This document shows, in pieces, positions 33,413 through 42,020 of a stretch of DNA of 64,000 bases (position 1 is its first letter; every line of letters starts with the position of its first letter). The notes below the pieces were generated by a model. The model had not been told where the DNA came from, ran no database searches, and was given only the letters and a program-made list of their open reading frames with translations. Origin of the DNA: Streptomyces aurantiogriseus (GTDB lineage: Bacteria; Actinomycetota; Actinomycetes; Streptomycetales; Streptomycetaceae); contig NZ_BMSX01000020.1 of NCBI RefSeq assembly GCF_014649375.1, forward strand, positions 62,001-126,000. The letters are read 5' to 3'. Made by a program: the position numbers and the translations under genes.

Positions 33413-33940
33413 TCACACCACCTCGTCCTCGTGCAGGCGGGCGCGCAGGGCCCGGACCGCCGTGTGCAGGCGGCTCTTGACCGTGCCCTCCGGGACGCCC
33501 AGCTCCTGGGCGATCGAGCGCACCGGCAGGTCGGCGTAGAAACGCAGGACGACGACCTGGCGCTGGGCGTCGGGCAGCTCGTCCAGGCCCCGGGCGACGG
33601 CGAGGGAGAGCACGCTGGTGTCCTCGCCGGAGGGGTGCTCGTGCTGGCGCAGCGAGGCCAGCCGCTCGCCGAGGCGTTCCTGGCGGCGTTTGGCCCGGTG
33701 CCAGTCCATGGCGAGGTTGGAGGCGACGACCGCCGCCCACGCGGAGACGTCCCGCGGCGCCTCGTACCCCTTCGCGGCGCGCTCCAGCAGCCGCAGGCGG
33801 ACCTGCTGCACCCCGTCCGGCAGGTCCGCCTGCGGCACCCCGCCCAGCGCGAGCACCGCCCGCACCCGGCGTTCCTGCGCCGCGTCCAGAGGATCACCGT
33901 GTGCGTCCCCCTGGGCGCGACGGGCCATTCTGCGCAGCAC
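33413..33940 (-). CDS. ECF RNA polymerase sigma factor
   Basis: 175 residues. Region 2 includes VSAWAAVVASNLAMDWHRAKRR, and region 4 is a clear HTH, LPVRSIAQELGVPEGTVKSR. N-terminal residues are atypically short in the first helix, so core binding by region 2.1 is less obvious than usual. The start is GTG 33940, six bases after GGGGAGGGG; the frame runs to 34036 without a site. Co-transcribed with the membrane protein at 32596 (one-base gap), which probably restrains it. Confidence 0.87.
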   Translation of the reverse strand: MLRRMARRAQGDAHGDPLDAAQERRVRAVLALGGVPQADLPDGVQQVRLRLLERAAKGYEAPRDVSAWAAVVASNLAMDWHRAKRRQERLGERLASLRQHEHPSGEDTSVLSLAVARGLDELPDAQRQVVVLRFYADLPVRSIAQELGVPEGTVKSRLHTAVRALRARLHEDEVV

Positions 33941-34260
33941 AGACACCCCTCCCCTCGCCTGCGTTTCCTCTACGACGCCATAGCGCGCCGAAACGTTCGG
34001 CGGAACCGTGGGGAATCGTGCAGAGGCGTACGTCACACCGCCGCACGGGGCAGCACAGCTTGCGGCACGGGACGGCCGTAGGGCGAATTTCTCCAGCTCA
34101 GTGGGGGTGTGGACGGGAGTTCCGCAACCGTGGAGCGGGGCGGGGCGTCCCAGTCCTCGGGCATGGCGGCCAAAGAATTGGACAGGTGGGCCGGTGTCGG
34201 CCGCATGATGGAAAAGCCTCGGCCAGGCAATACGTACGTGACGAGACAGAGGGAGTCGCC
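33941..34260. other. Divergent promoter region, sigma / asd
   Basis: 320 bases. A 33-codon frame at 34163-34264 ends four bases into asd (GTGA overlap) but has no ribosome site or family, so I leave it unannotated. GAGGGAG at 34249-34255 serves asd. No operator recognised. Confidence 0.4.
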
Positions 34261-35277
34261 GTGAGGGTCGGAATCGTCGGAGCCACCGGACAGGTCGGCA
34301 CGGTCATGCGCAGGATCCTCAAGGAGCGCGACTTCCCGGTCACCGAGCTGCGTCTGTTCGCCTCGGCCCGCTCCGCGGGGACCGAGCTGGACGGCGTGAC
34401 GGTGGAGGACGCGGCGACCGCCGACTACACCGGCCTGGACATCGTGCTGTTCTCCGCGGGCGGCGCGACCTCCAGGGCGCTGGCCGAGAAGGTCGCCGCG
34501 CAGGGCGCCGTCGTGATCGACAACTCCTCCGCCTGGCGCAAGGACCCGGAGGTGCCGCTGGTCGTCTCCGAGGTGAACCCGCACGCGATCGCGAACCGTC
34601 CCAAGGGCATCATCGCCAACCCGAACTGCACGACGATGGCCGCGATGCCGGTCCTCAAGCCGCTGCACGCGGAGGCCGGCCTCGAAGCCCTCGTCGTCGC
34701 CACCTACCAGGCGGTGTCCGGCTCCGGTCTCGCGGGCGTCGCCGAGCTGCACGGCCAGGCGCAGAAGGTCGTCGCCGACGCCGACAAGCTGACGCACGAC
34801 GGCGAGGCGGTCGACTTCCCCGAGCCGGGCGTCTACAAGCGGCCCATCGCCTTCAACGTCGTCCCGCTCGCCGGCTCGATCGTCGACGACGGTCTGCACG
34901 AGACGGACGAGGAGCAGAAGCTCCGCAACGAGTCCCGCAAGATCCTGGAGATCCCCGAGCTGAAGGTTTCCGGCACCTGCGTGCGCGTCCCGGTCTTCTC
35001 CGGCCACTCCCTCCAGGTCAACGCCCGCTTCGCCCGCCCGATCAGCCCCGAGCGGGCGACGGAGCTGCTGGCGGACGCCGAGGGCGTCGTCCTCACCGAC
35101 ATCCCGACCCCCCTCCAGGCGGCCGGCAAGGACCCGTCCTACGTGGGCCGCATCCGCCGGGACGAGACCGTGGACAACGGCCTCGCCCTGTTCATCTCCA
35201 ACGACAACCTCCGCAAGGGCGCGGCCCTGAACGCGGTACAGATCGCGGAGCTGGTGGCAGCCGAGCTCAAGGGCTGA
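34261..35277 (+). CDS. asd: Aspartate-semialdehyde dehydrogenase
   Basis: 338-residue enzyme converting aspartyl-4-phosphate to aspartate semialdehyde with NADPH, at the branch to lysine/diaminopimelate, threonine and methionine. GATGQVG (8-14) is the dinucleotide loop; PNCTT with catalytic C123; FSGHSLQVNARF carries the acid-base His region. Length is typical of the Gram-positive type. GTG 34261 has GAGGGAG six bases upstream. lysC is not adjacent here. It ends five bases from a convergent gene. Confidence 0.94.
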   Translation: MRVGIVGATGQVGTVMRRILKERDFPVTELRLFASARSAGTELDGVTVEDAATADYTGLDIVLFSAGGATSRALAEKVAAQGAVVIDNSSAWRKDPEVPLVVSEVNPHAIANRPKGIIANPNCTTMAAMPVLKPLHAEAGLEALVVATYQAVSGSGLAGVAELHGQAQKVVADADKLTHDGEAVDFPEPGVYKRPIAFNVVPLAGSIVDDGLHETDEEQKLRNESRKILEIPELKVSGTCVRVPVFSGHSLQVNARFARPISPERATELLADAEGVVLTDIPTPLQAAGKDPSYVGRIRRDETVDNGLALFISNDNLRKGAALNAVQIAELVAAELKG

Positions 35278-35282
35278 CCCGG

Positions 35283-35768
35283 CTAGGACCTCCTGACCTC
35301 GTAGAGGAAGCAGCCGTACTCGACGGCCCGGACGTGGACGATCGCCACGGACGGGTCGTCGAACGCTTCCCGGAAGGCCTCCTCGAAGCCCTCGGCCGAG
35401 GTGTCCTCGACGAGCCGGCCGCCCAGGATGCGGCCCTCGGCGGAGTAGCGGCGGACCGTGCGGTGGGCGCCGGTGAAGGGCACACCGTCGTCGGCCGGCC
35501 CCGGGCAGGGGTCGGCGTGGACGAAGACGGGGCCCTGTTCGTCGTAGGCGCCGGGGTCGGTGCCCGTCGCGGCCGCCCAGCGGCGCAGGGGGGCGTAGGA
35601 GACGAGGGCGAGGCGCTCCCCCGGCCGGCTGCGGCGCAGGCAGCAGCGCAGGGGGGCGTCGCCCTCGGGGTCGGTGAAGGGGAGGGTGGGGCGGCCGGCG
35701 TCGTCGGTGACGCGGAGTTCCTTCAGCGCCCGCGGTGCGATCGGGCGTGCGGGGTAGTTCGTGGTCAT
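35283..35768 (-). CDS. DUF1203 family protein
   Basis: 161-residue cytoplasmic protein. GERLALVSYAPLRRW, GPVFVHADPCPGP and GAHRTVRRYSAEGRILGGRLV fit the DUF1203 family as I remember it. Biochemical role unknown. ATG 35768 begins MTTNYPARPIAP after GGAA; the longer frame upstream is not supported. It is followed on the same strand, upstream, by an acetyltransferase gene 56 nt away, so they may be one transcript. Confidence 0.75.
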   Translation of the reverse strand: MTTNYPARPIAPRALKELRVTDDAGRPTLPFTDPEGDAPLRCCLRRSRPGERLALVSYAPLRRWAAATGTDPGAYDEQGPVFVHADPCPGPADDGVPFTGAHRTVRRYSAEGRILGGRLVEDTSAEGFEEAFREAFDDPSVAIVHVRAVEYGCFLYEVRRS

Positions 35769-35824
35769 GCGTTCCAGGTTCACGCGCGGCGCCCCCGCCC
35801 ACCGGCGGCTTTCGGACGCCGAGC

Positions 35825-36376
35825 TCAGGCCGCCGTACGCCACTCCGGGGCGAGCACCGACCAGATCTCCTCGTCGTGGCGTCTGCCCCGGTACAGGTAG
35901 CTCTGGCGCAGGACGCCCTCCTTCGTCATCCCGAGGCGGCGGGCCACCGCGATACTGGGCTCGTTGCCCGACGAGACCACCCACTCGACGCGGTGGATGC
36001 CCCGCTCGCGCACGGCCCAGTCGACGATGACGCGGACGGCCCGCGTCACCAGGCCCCGCCCCGTCGCCGCCGGCTCCAGCCAGCAGCCCGCCTCCGCGAC
36101 GTCCTGCTCGGCGTCGAACCGGCGGAACAGCACCGCGCCGACCAGCCTGCCGTCGAGGCGGATGCCGTACAGCCGCCCGGTGTCGGCCGCGGCCCGCTCG
36201 GCGTACGTGCGTAGGAAGGCGCGGGCGGACTCCAGGTCCGTCACCACGTCCGGAAGCCCGTTGAAGCGGCCGATGAACTCCCGGCCTCGGTCGACGTGGG
36301 CCAGGAACTCCTCGGCGTGCCGGGGCTCCAGCGGGCCGAGTTCGGCGCCGTCCTCCCCCAGGGACATCGCGTACAT
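35825..36376 (-). CDS. GNAT acetyltransferase (RimJ/RimL type)
   Basis: 183 residues. Acetyl-CoA binding region EPAATGRGLVTRAVRVIVDW (R/Q-x-x-G-x-G/A form) and the C-terminal SIAVARRLGMTKEGVLRQSYLYRGRRHDEEIWSVL are typical of the ribosomal-protein or amino-acid N-acetyltransferase branch. Acceptor unknown. ATG 36376 lies after AAGGTGAG; a second ATG at 36367 has no site. It is divergent from the zinc-ribbon sigma factor with only 71 nt between. Confidence 0.87.
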   Translation of the reverse strand: MYAMSLGEDGAELGPLEPRHAEEFLAHVDRGREFIGRFNGLPDVVTDLESARAFLRTYAERAAADTGRLYGIRLDGRLVGAVLFRRFDAEQDVAEAGCWLEPAATGRGLVTRAVRVIVDWAVRERGIHRVEWVVSSGNEPSIAVARRLGMTKEGVLRQSYLYRGRRHDEEIWSVLAPEWRTAA

Positions 36377-36447
36377 CTCACCTTCCAGGTCTGTCGCGTC
36401 AGTGATCCGAAGTACGGTCGTCAGGATCTCAACTTCAGGAGGTGCCC

Positions 36448-37713
36448 GTGGCCTCGACCACAGCGGAGTCCTGCCCCGACTGCGGGGGGCCGCTGCCCGC
36501 CCGTACCGGCGACGAAGGCGGTCCGGCGTTCTGCTCCGCCTGCCGCCGGCACGGCGGGACCACCGTCCAGGGGCTTGTCGACGGGATCGGGCGCCGGGTG
36601 CGGGAGCTGGCGTCCGAGCCGCCGGCCGCCCTGGACGCCGGGGTGTCGGAGCTGTCGGCGGCCGTGGCGCGGCTGCGGTGGGTGGCTCGCGTCGCTCGGG
36701 ACCTCGCGGAGGACGACGACGAGTACGGCGCACCGGCCGACGACACGGAGCTCCCCCGCACCACCGCTGGTTTCGCCGCCCTCGCCGAGGCCCACCGCCG
36801 TGCGCTCCAGGCCCACTGCTACCGAATGACCGGCTCCTACGACGACGCCGAGGACCTCGTCCGGGAGACATTACGGCGGGCCTGGCGGGTCCGTGACACC
36901 CACCCGGGCCGGGCCGGCACCCGCACCTGGCTGTACCGGATCGCCACGCACACCTGCCTCGACTTCCTGCGCCGCACCCCGCGCCGTCCGCACGCCCACG
37001 AGCCCCTGCCGGGTGTGCACCACGGCACGGGCGAGCCGCCCGCCCGGGTCACCTGGCTCCAGCCGTACCCGGACGACGAACTGCCCGAGCCGGCCGCGAC
37101 GGACAGCCCGTACGCCTCCCTGGAGCTGCCGTTTCTCGTCGCCCTCCAGCATCTCCCGCCCCGCCGGCGAGCGGCGCTGATCCTGCGGGAGGTGCTCGGG
37201 CTGAGCGCCGACGACACCGCCGCCGCCCTCGACCTGCCGGTCGAGTCGGTCGACAGCGCGCTGGAGCGGGCCCGGCCCGCGCTGCGGGACCAGCTGCCGG
37301 AGGGGCCGAACGGGCGCACGGACCGGGCCGGCGAGCGTGCACGCGCCCTGCTCGTCCGGTACGCGGCCGCCGGGAAGGCCTTCGACACCGCCGCCATGGA
37401 CGAGCTGCTCACCGAGGACGTCACGCTCACCCTGCCGCCGACCCCGTTCTGGTTCACCGGCCGGACCGCCGTCCTGGCCCAGCTGCGCACCCGCCTCGAC
37501 CCGCTCTCCCCGGCGTTCCCGGGCCACTGGCGGTTCCGTCGCGCCCGCGCCAACGGGCAGCTCGCGGCCGGGGGTTACGTCCGCCGGCCGGGTACGACCG
37601 GGTACCGCCCCCACGTCCTCGACGTGCTGCGCGTCGAGGACGACCGGATCGTGGAGATCACGTCCTTCGAGCCGCACCTGTTCCCGGCCTTCGGACTGCC
37701 GCCGCGGCTGTGA
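36448..37713 (+). CDS. Sigma-70 factor with zinc ribbon and SnoaL tail
   Basis: 421 residues. N-terminal C9-x2-C12 ... C29-x2-C32 zinc ribbon, about 60 residues of helical linker, then sigma region 2 (ALQAHCYRMTGSYDDAEDLV ... GTRTWLYRIATHTCLDFLRR), region 4 (LPPRRRAALILREVLGLSAD) and a SnoaL-like C-terminal domain (DTAAMDELLTEDVTLTLPPT), as in the SigJ/ECF41-like groups where the tail modulates activity. GTG 36448 has AGGAGG six bases upstream, so the ribbon is genuinely in frame. Codon 142 is TTA (36871-36873), implying dependence on bldA tRNA. No anti-sigma neighbour, as expected for tail-regulated sigmas. Confidence 0.85.
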   Translation: MASTTAESCPDCGGPLPARTGDEGGPAFCSACRRHGGTTVQGLVDGIGRRVRELASEPPAALDAGVSELSAAVARLRWVARVARDLAEDDDEYGAPADDTELPRTTAGFAALAEAHRRALQAHCYRMTGSYDDAEDLVRETLRRAWRVRDTHPGRAGTRTWLYRIATHTCLDFLRRTPRRPHAHEPLPGVHHGTGEPPARVTWLQPYPDDELPEPAATDSPYASLELPFLVALQHLPPRRRAALILREVLGLSADDTAAALDLPVESVDSALERARPALRDQLPEGPNGRTDRAGERARALLVRYAAAGKAFDTAAMDELLTEDVTLTLPPTPFWFTGRTAVLAQLRTRLDPLSPAFPGHWRFRRARANGQLAAGGYVRRPGTTGYRPHVLDVLRVEDDRIVEITSFEPHLFPAFGLPPRL

Positions 37714-37721
37714 GACGAGCG

Positions 37722-37754
37722 GAGGGCGCCCGGTTCGTGTCACCGGGCGCCCTC
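37722..37754. terminator. Bidirectional terminator, sigma / pepN copy 2
   Basis: GAGGGCGCCCGG (37722-37733) pairs perfectly with 37743-37754 around a nine-base loop, between convergent genes. Confidence 0.88.
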
Positions 37755-37770
37755 ACCACCGTGGGGACGA

Positions 37771-40338
37771 CTACCGCGCGTCGGCCGCCTGGGCCTTCAG
37801 GGCGCGCTCGACGCCCGAGCGGGACTCGGAGACGAGGCGGCGCAGGGCCGCGTTCGGCTCGGCGGAGGTCAGCCAGGCGTCGGTCTTGCGCAGGGTCTCC
37901 TCGGAGACCTGGACCGTCGGGTAGAGGCCGACCGCGATCTGCTGGGCGATCTCGTGCGAACGGGAGTCCCAGATGTCCTTGACGACATCGAAGTACTTGT
38001 CCGTGTACGGCGCGAGCAGCTCACGCTGGTCGGTCTGGACGAAGCCGCCGATGACGGCCTCCTGCACGGCGTTGGGCAGCTTGTCGGACTCGACGACCGA
38101 CGCCCACGCCTCCGCCTTGGCCTCCGGCGTGGGCCGGGCGGCGCGGGCGGTCGCCGCGTGGCGCTCGCCGGCGGCCGTCTTGTCCCGCTCGTACTCGCCG
38201 GCGATCTCCGTCTCGTCGAACCGGCCGACGGCCGCGAGCCGCTGCACGAACGTCCAGCGCAGCTCGGTGTCGACGGCGAGGCCCTCGATGGTCTGCGAAC
38301 CGTCCAGCAGGCCCTCGAGGAGGTCCAGCTGCTCCGGGGTGCGGGCGGTGGCCGCGAACGCCCGCGCCCACGCCAGCTGGTGGTCGCTGCCCGCCTCGGC
38401 GGCGCGCAGGTGGGCCAGCGTGGCGTCGGTCCAGCGGGTCAGCAGGGTCTCGCGGGCCACCGGGTCGGCGTACAGGTCGATGGCGAGCTTGACCTGGCGG
38501 TGCAGGGACTGCACGACGCCGATGTCGGACTCCTTGCCGATGCCGGACAGCACCAGGGAGAGGTAGTCGCGGGTGGGCAGTTCGGCGTCCCGGGTCATGT
38601 CCCAGGCCGACGCCCAGCACAGGGCGCGCGGCAGGGACGCCTCGAAGTCGCCGAGGTGCTCGGTGACGAAGGCCAGCGACTGCTCGTCGAGGCGGACCTT
38701 GGCGTACGACAGGTCGTCGTCGTTGAGCAGCACGACGTCCGGCCGACGCTTGCCGACCAGCTGCGGTACGGCGGTCAGCTCGCCGTCGACGTCCAGCTCG
38801 ACGCGCTCGTCGCGCAGCAGCTTGCCGCTGCCGGCGTCGAGGCCGTAGAGGCCCACGGCGATGCGGTGCGGGCGCAGGGTCGGCTCGCCCTTGGCGCCGG
38901 CGGGCAGGGCGGGGGCCTCCTGGCGGATCGTGAAGGAGGTGATGACGCCGTCGGCGTCGGTCTCGATCTCCGGGCGGAGGATGTTGATGCCCGCCGTCTC
39001 CAGCCACGCCTTCGACCAGGCCTTCAGGTCACGCCCCGAGGTCTCCTCCAGGGCGCCGAGGAGGTCGGAGAGGCGGGTGTTGCCGAAGGCATGCGCCTTG
39101 AAGTAGGCCTGGACGCCCTTGAAGAACTCGTCCATGCCGACGTACGCGACGAGCTGCTTCAGGACGCTGGCGCCCTTGGCGTAGGTGATGCCGTCGAAGT
39201 TGACCAGGACGTCGTCGAGGTCGCGGATCTCGGCCATGATCGGGTGGGTGGACGGCAGCTGGTCCTGCCGGTAGGCCCACGTCTTCATGGAGTTGGCGAA
39301 GGTGGTCCAGGAGTGCGGCCAGCGGCTGTCGGGCGCGTACGCCTGGCAGGCGATGGAGGTGTAGGTGGCGAACGACTCGTTCAGCCACAGGTCGTTCCAC
39401 CACTCCATGGTGACCAGGTCGCCGAACCACATGTGGGCCAGCTCGTGCAGGATCGTCTCCGCGCGCAGCTCGTACGCGGCGTCGGTCACCTTCGACCGGA
39501 ACACGTACTGGTCACGGATGGTGACGGCACCGGCGTTCTCCATCGCGCCCGCGTTGAACTCCGGCACGAACAGCTGGTCGTACTTCTGGAAGGGGTACTG
39601 GTAGTCGAACTTCTCCTGGAACCAGTCGAAGCCCTGGCGGGTGACCTCGAAGATCGCGTCCGAGTCGAGGAACTCGGCGAGGGACGGGCGGCAGTAGATG
39701 CCCAGCGGCACGCTCTGCCCGTCCTTCTCGTACACGCTGTGGACGGAGTGGTACGGCCCGACGATCAGCGCGGTGATGTACGTGGAGATGCGCGGCGTCG
39801 GCTCGAAGGCCCAGACGTCGTCCTGGGGCTCGGGCGTCGGGGAGTTGGAGACGACGGTCCAGCCGCTGGGCGCCTTCACGGTGAACTGGAAGGTCGCCTT
39901 GAGGTCGGGCTGCTCGAAGGAGGCGAAGACGCGACGGGCGTCCGGCACCTCGAACTGGGTGTAGAGGTAGGCCTGGTTGTCGACGGGGTCGACGAACTTG
40001 TGCAGGCCCTCACCGGTGTTGGTGTAGGCGCAGTCGGCGACCACGCGCAGGATGTTGCGGCCCTCCAGCAGACCCGGGAGCGCGATCCGGGAGTCCTTGA
40101 ACACCTCGGCCGGGTCGAGGGTGTCCCCGTTGAGGGTCACCTCGTGGACGGTCGGTGCCACCAGGTCGATGAAGGACGCGGCGCTGTTCTCCGACACGTC
40201 GAAGCGCACCGTGGTCACGGACCGGTAGGTACCGCCCTCCTGCGCGCCGGAGAGGTCGAGTTCGATCTCGTACGAGTCAACGGTGAGCAGCTTCGCCCTC
40301 TGCTGCGCCTCTTCGCGAGTCAGATTTGTGCCAGGCAC
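37771..40338 (-). CDS. pepN: Aminopeptidase N (M1), copy 2
   Basis: 855-residue zinc aminopeptidase, close homologue of copy 1. GAMEN at 264-268, zinc site H298-E299-x2-H302 plus E321, and the ERAP1-like C-terminal domain, all intact. It opens MPGTNLTREEAQQRAKLL, parallel to PGENLSRDEARERAALL of copy 1. The GTG start at 40338 has GAGGAGATGAG about eleven bases upstream. Family members in Streptomyces have broad specificity for basic and hydrophobic N-termini. Two full-length copies 16 kb apart suggest an old duplication with retained function. Confidence 0.93.
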   Translation of the reverse strand: MPGTNLTREEAQQRAKLLTVDSYEIELDLSGAQEGGTYRSVTTVRFDVSENSAASFIDLVAPTVHEVTLNGDTLDPAEVFKDSRIALPGLLEGRNILRVVADCAYTNTGEGLHKFVDPVDNQAYLYTQFEVPDARRVFASFEQPDLKATFQFTVKAPSGWTVVSNSPTPEPQDDVWAFEPTPRISTYITALIVGPYHSVHSVYEKDGQSVPLGIYCRPSLAEFLDSDAIFEVTRQGFDWFQEKFDYQYPFQKYDQLFVPEFNAGAMENAGAVTIRDQYVFRSKVTDAAYELRAETILHELAHMWFGDLVTMEWWNDLWLNESFATYTSIACQAYAPDSRWPHSWTTFANSMKTWAYRQDQLPSTHPIMAEIRDLDDVLVNFDGITYAKGASVLKQLVAYVGMDEFFKGVQAYFKAHAFGNTRLSDLLGALEETSGRDLKAWSKAWLETAGINILRPEIETDADGVITSFTIRQEAPALPAGAKGEPTLRPHRIAVGLYGLDAGSGKLLRDERVELDVDGELTAVPQLVGKRRPDVVLLNDDDLSYAKVRLDEQSLAFVTEHLGDFEASLPRALCWASAWDMTRDAELPTRDYLSLVLSGIGKESDIGVVQSLHRQVKLAIDLYADPVARETLLTRWTDATLAHLRAAEAGSDHQLAWARAFAATARTPEQLDLLEGLLDGSQTIEGLAVDTELRWTFVQRLAAVGRFDETEIAGEYERDKTAAGERHAATARAARPTPEAKAEAWASVVESDKLPNAVQEAVIGGFVQTDQRELLAPYTDKYFDVVKDIWDSRSHEIAQQIAVGLYPTVQVSEETLRKTDAWLTSAEPNAALRRLVSESRSGVERALKAQAADAR

Positions 40339-40450
40339 GCGGTCTCATCTCCTCGTTATGTGTGGGTTGCGCCATCCTTCCACGTGCCCACGGGGTTGGG
40401 CGACGACGTTGTCCCGGGGGTTCGGCACCGGACGAGGCCCGTTTCCTCCT

Positions 40451-40456
40451 TATGCT
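40451..40456 (+). promoter_or_regulatory. -10 box TATGCT, leaderless start at 40464
   Basis: TATGCT, seven bases, then ATG; no ribosome site. Confidence 0.6.
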
Positions 40457-40463
40457 GGCGTGC

Positions 40464-40958
40464 ATGACAAGGCTGGAACGGCTCGGGGCCGAGCACGCGG
40501 AAGCTCTCCTGGCGTTCGAGCGCGAGAACCGTGCCTACTTCGCTCGTTCCATCCCCGATCGCGGCGACACGTACTTCACGGAGTTCGCCGCACGGCACGA
40601 GGCGCTCCTCGCCGAGCAGGAGGCGGGGCTCTGCCACTTCCACGTGGTCATGGACCAGGACGGGCGGCTGATCGGCCGGGTCAACCTCGTGGACGTCGAG
40701 GACGGCTCCGCCGAGCTGGGCTACCGGATCGGCGAGCGCGCGGCGGGCCGCGGCGTGGCGACGGCCGTGGTCGGGGACATGCGCCGGCTGGCCGCCGCGG
40801 AGTACGGCCTCTCCGCGCTCACCGCGATCACCACGCTCGACAACCCGGCGTCCAGGACCGTACTCGCCCACAACGGCTTCGAGACCGTCGGCAGCATCAG
40901 CATCGACGGGCGGCCCGGGCTGCGGTACCGGCGCCGGCTCGATCAGGTCCTCACGTAG
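40464..40958 (+). CDS. GNAT acetyltransferase
   Basis: 164 residues, RimJ/RimL-like N-acetyltransferase. The CoA loop is GYRIGERAAGRGVATAVVGDM (Q/R-x-x-G-x-A form) and the C-terminal LTAITTLDNPASRTVLAHNG is typical for the family. Acceptor unknown. The ATG at 40464 appears leaderless. Its last 16 nt overlap the end of the convergent EamA transporter gene, so the two transcripts are complementary at their 3' ends. Confidence 0.87.
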   Translation: MTRLERLGAEHAEALLAFERENRAYFARSIPDRGDTYFTEFAARHEALLAEQEAGLCHFHVVMDQDGRLIGRVNLVDVEDGSAELGYRIGERAAGRGVATAVVGDMRRLAAAEYGLSALTAITTLDNPASRTVLAHNGFETVGSISIDGRPGLRYRRRLDQVLT

Positions 40959-41854
40959 CTCCGGCGTGCCGGTACGGCGGGTGAGGCGAGCGGTGCCGGC
41001 GCCGTCCGCGGGCCCCGTTGTCCCGCCACCGTCGCTCCGAACGCCAGCGCCATGCCCGCGAGCTGCACCGCCGTCAGCGCCTGTCCGAGCGCCGCCCAGC
41101 CGACGACCGCCGCGGTCAGCGGGGAGAGCGGGCCGAGGAAGGTGACCTGGGTGGCGGTGAGCCGGCCGATGCCGCGGAACCAGAGCCAGTACGCGACCGC
41201 CGTGTTCGCGAGGGCCAGGTAGAGGTAGCCGCCGACGGCACGGCCGTCCAGGGCCGGCGGGGCGCCCTCGACGAGGAAGGCGACGGGGGCGACGAGCAGG
41301 CCGCCGGCGGTGAGCTGCCAGCCGGTGAGGGCGAGAGGTCCGACTCCCTCGGGGCGGCCCCACTTCTTGGTCAGGACGGTGCCGGCCGACATGGAGACCG
41401 TGGAGGCGAGCGCCGCCAGCAGACCGAGCGCGTCCAGCGCCCCGGCGGCCTTCAGCACGACCAGGCTGACGCCGAACGCGGCCAGGATGCCGGTCAGCAG
41501 GGTCCGGGCGGTCGGCCGCTGTCCGAGCAGCACCGCCGAGAGGCCCGCGACGAGGAGCGGCCCGACCGAGCCGACGACGGCCGCCATGCCACCGGGCAGC
41601 CGGTAGGCGGAGAGGAAGAGGAGGGGGAAGAAGGCGCCGATGTTCAGCGCGCCGAGCACCGCCGCCTTGCCCCACCAGGCGCCGCGCGGCAGCACGCGGG
41701 CGATCGCGAGCAGCAGCAGCCCGGCGGGCAGGGCGCGGGTGAGGGCGGTGAAGAGGGGGCGGTCGGCCGGGAGGAACTCGGTGGTGACCGCGTAGGTGGT
41801 GCCCCAGGAGACGGGGGCGAGGGCGGTGAGCAGGACGGTCGCGGGCCGTTTCAT
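40943..41854 (-). CDS. EamA/DMT family transporter
   Basis: 303 residues, ten helices, two EamA repeats (SWGTTYAVTTEFLPADRPLF ... and a second beginning LALTGWQLTAGGLL). Drug/metabolite transporter superfamily; members export amino acids or other small molecules. ATG 41854 follows GAGAGGGG at about eight bases. Divergent from a MarR regulator with a near-perfect palindrome in between, suggesting ligand-induced export under MarR control. Confidence 0.88.
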   Translation of the reverse strand: MKRPATVLLTALAPVSWGTTYAVTTEFLPADRPLFTALTRALPAGLLLLAIARVLPRGAWWGKAAVLGALNIGAFFPLLFLSAYRLPGGMAAVVGSVGPLLVAGLSAVLLGQRPTARTLLTGILAAFGVSLVVLKAAGALDALGLLAALASTVSMSAGTVLTKKWGRPEGVGPLALTGWQLTAGGLLVAPVAFLVEGAPPALDGRAVGGYLYLALANTAVAYWLWFRGIGRLTATQVTFLGPLSPLTAAVVGWAALGQALTAVQLAGMALAFGATVAGQRGPRTAPAPLASPAVPARRSYVRT

Positions 41855-41889
41855 GGCCGGCACCCCTCTCCGAGGCGGCTCGACGGGTC

Positions 41890-41919
41890 GGTGGCAGTGG
41901 CGGTGGCGGTGGCGGTGGC
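41890..41919. repeat. GGTGGC hexanucleotide repeat
   Basis: Five imperfect GGTGGC/AGTGGC/GGTGGC units in the leader of the EamA gene. Possible slippage site. Confidence 0.7.
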
Positions 41920-41943
41920 AATGTCCGCAGGTTGCTTGGCCAT

Positions 41944-41967
41944 AAGTAGCTTAGCGCTAAGCAACTT
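41944..41967. promoter_or_regulatory. Probable MarR operator palindrome
   Basis: GCTTAGCGCTAAGC (41949-41962) is a perfect 14-bp palindrome, extended outward by AAGT/ACTT arms. A further half site AAGCTACTT lies at 41974-41982. Located between eamA and marR. Confidence 0.82.
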
Positions 41968-42008
41968 TCCGTCAAGCTACTTTCTTGCGGGTGACCGGAA
42001 CTCCGCCG

Positions 42009-42014
42009 GATACT
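42009..42014 (+). promoter_or_regulatory. -10 box GATACT, leaderless marR
   Basis: GATACT ends six bases before ATG 42021; TTGCGG at 41985-41990 lies 18 nt upstream as -35. Confidence 0.65.
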
Positions 42015-42020
42015 CCCCGT

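Noticed and set aside
34163..34264. 33-codon ORF overlapping the asd start by GTGA
   Set aside because: The overlap is suggestive, but there is no ribosome site, no -10 at leaderless distance and no amino acid bias (no Lys/Thr/Met run) that would make it a leader for asd.
37954..40467. 837-codon plus-strand frame
   Set aside because: Antisense of pepN copy 2, Val/Gly/Arg-rich shadow.
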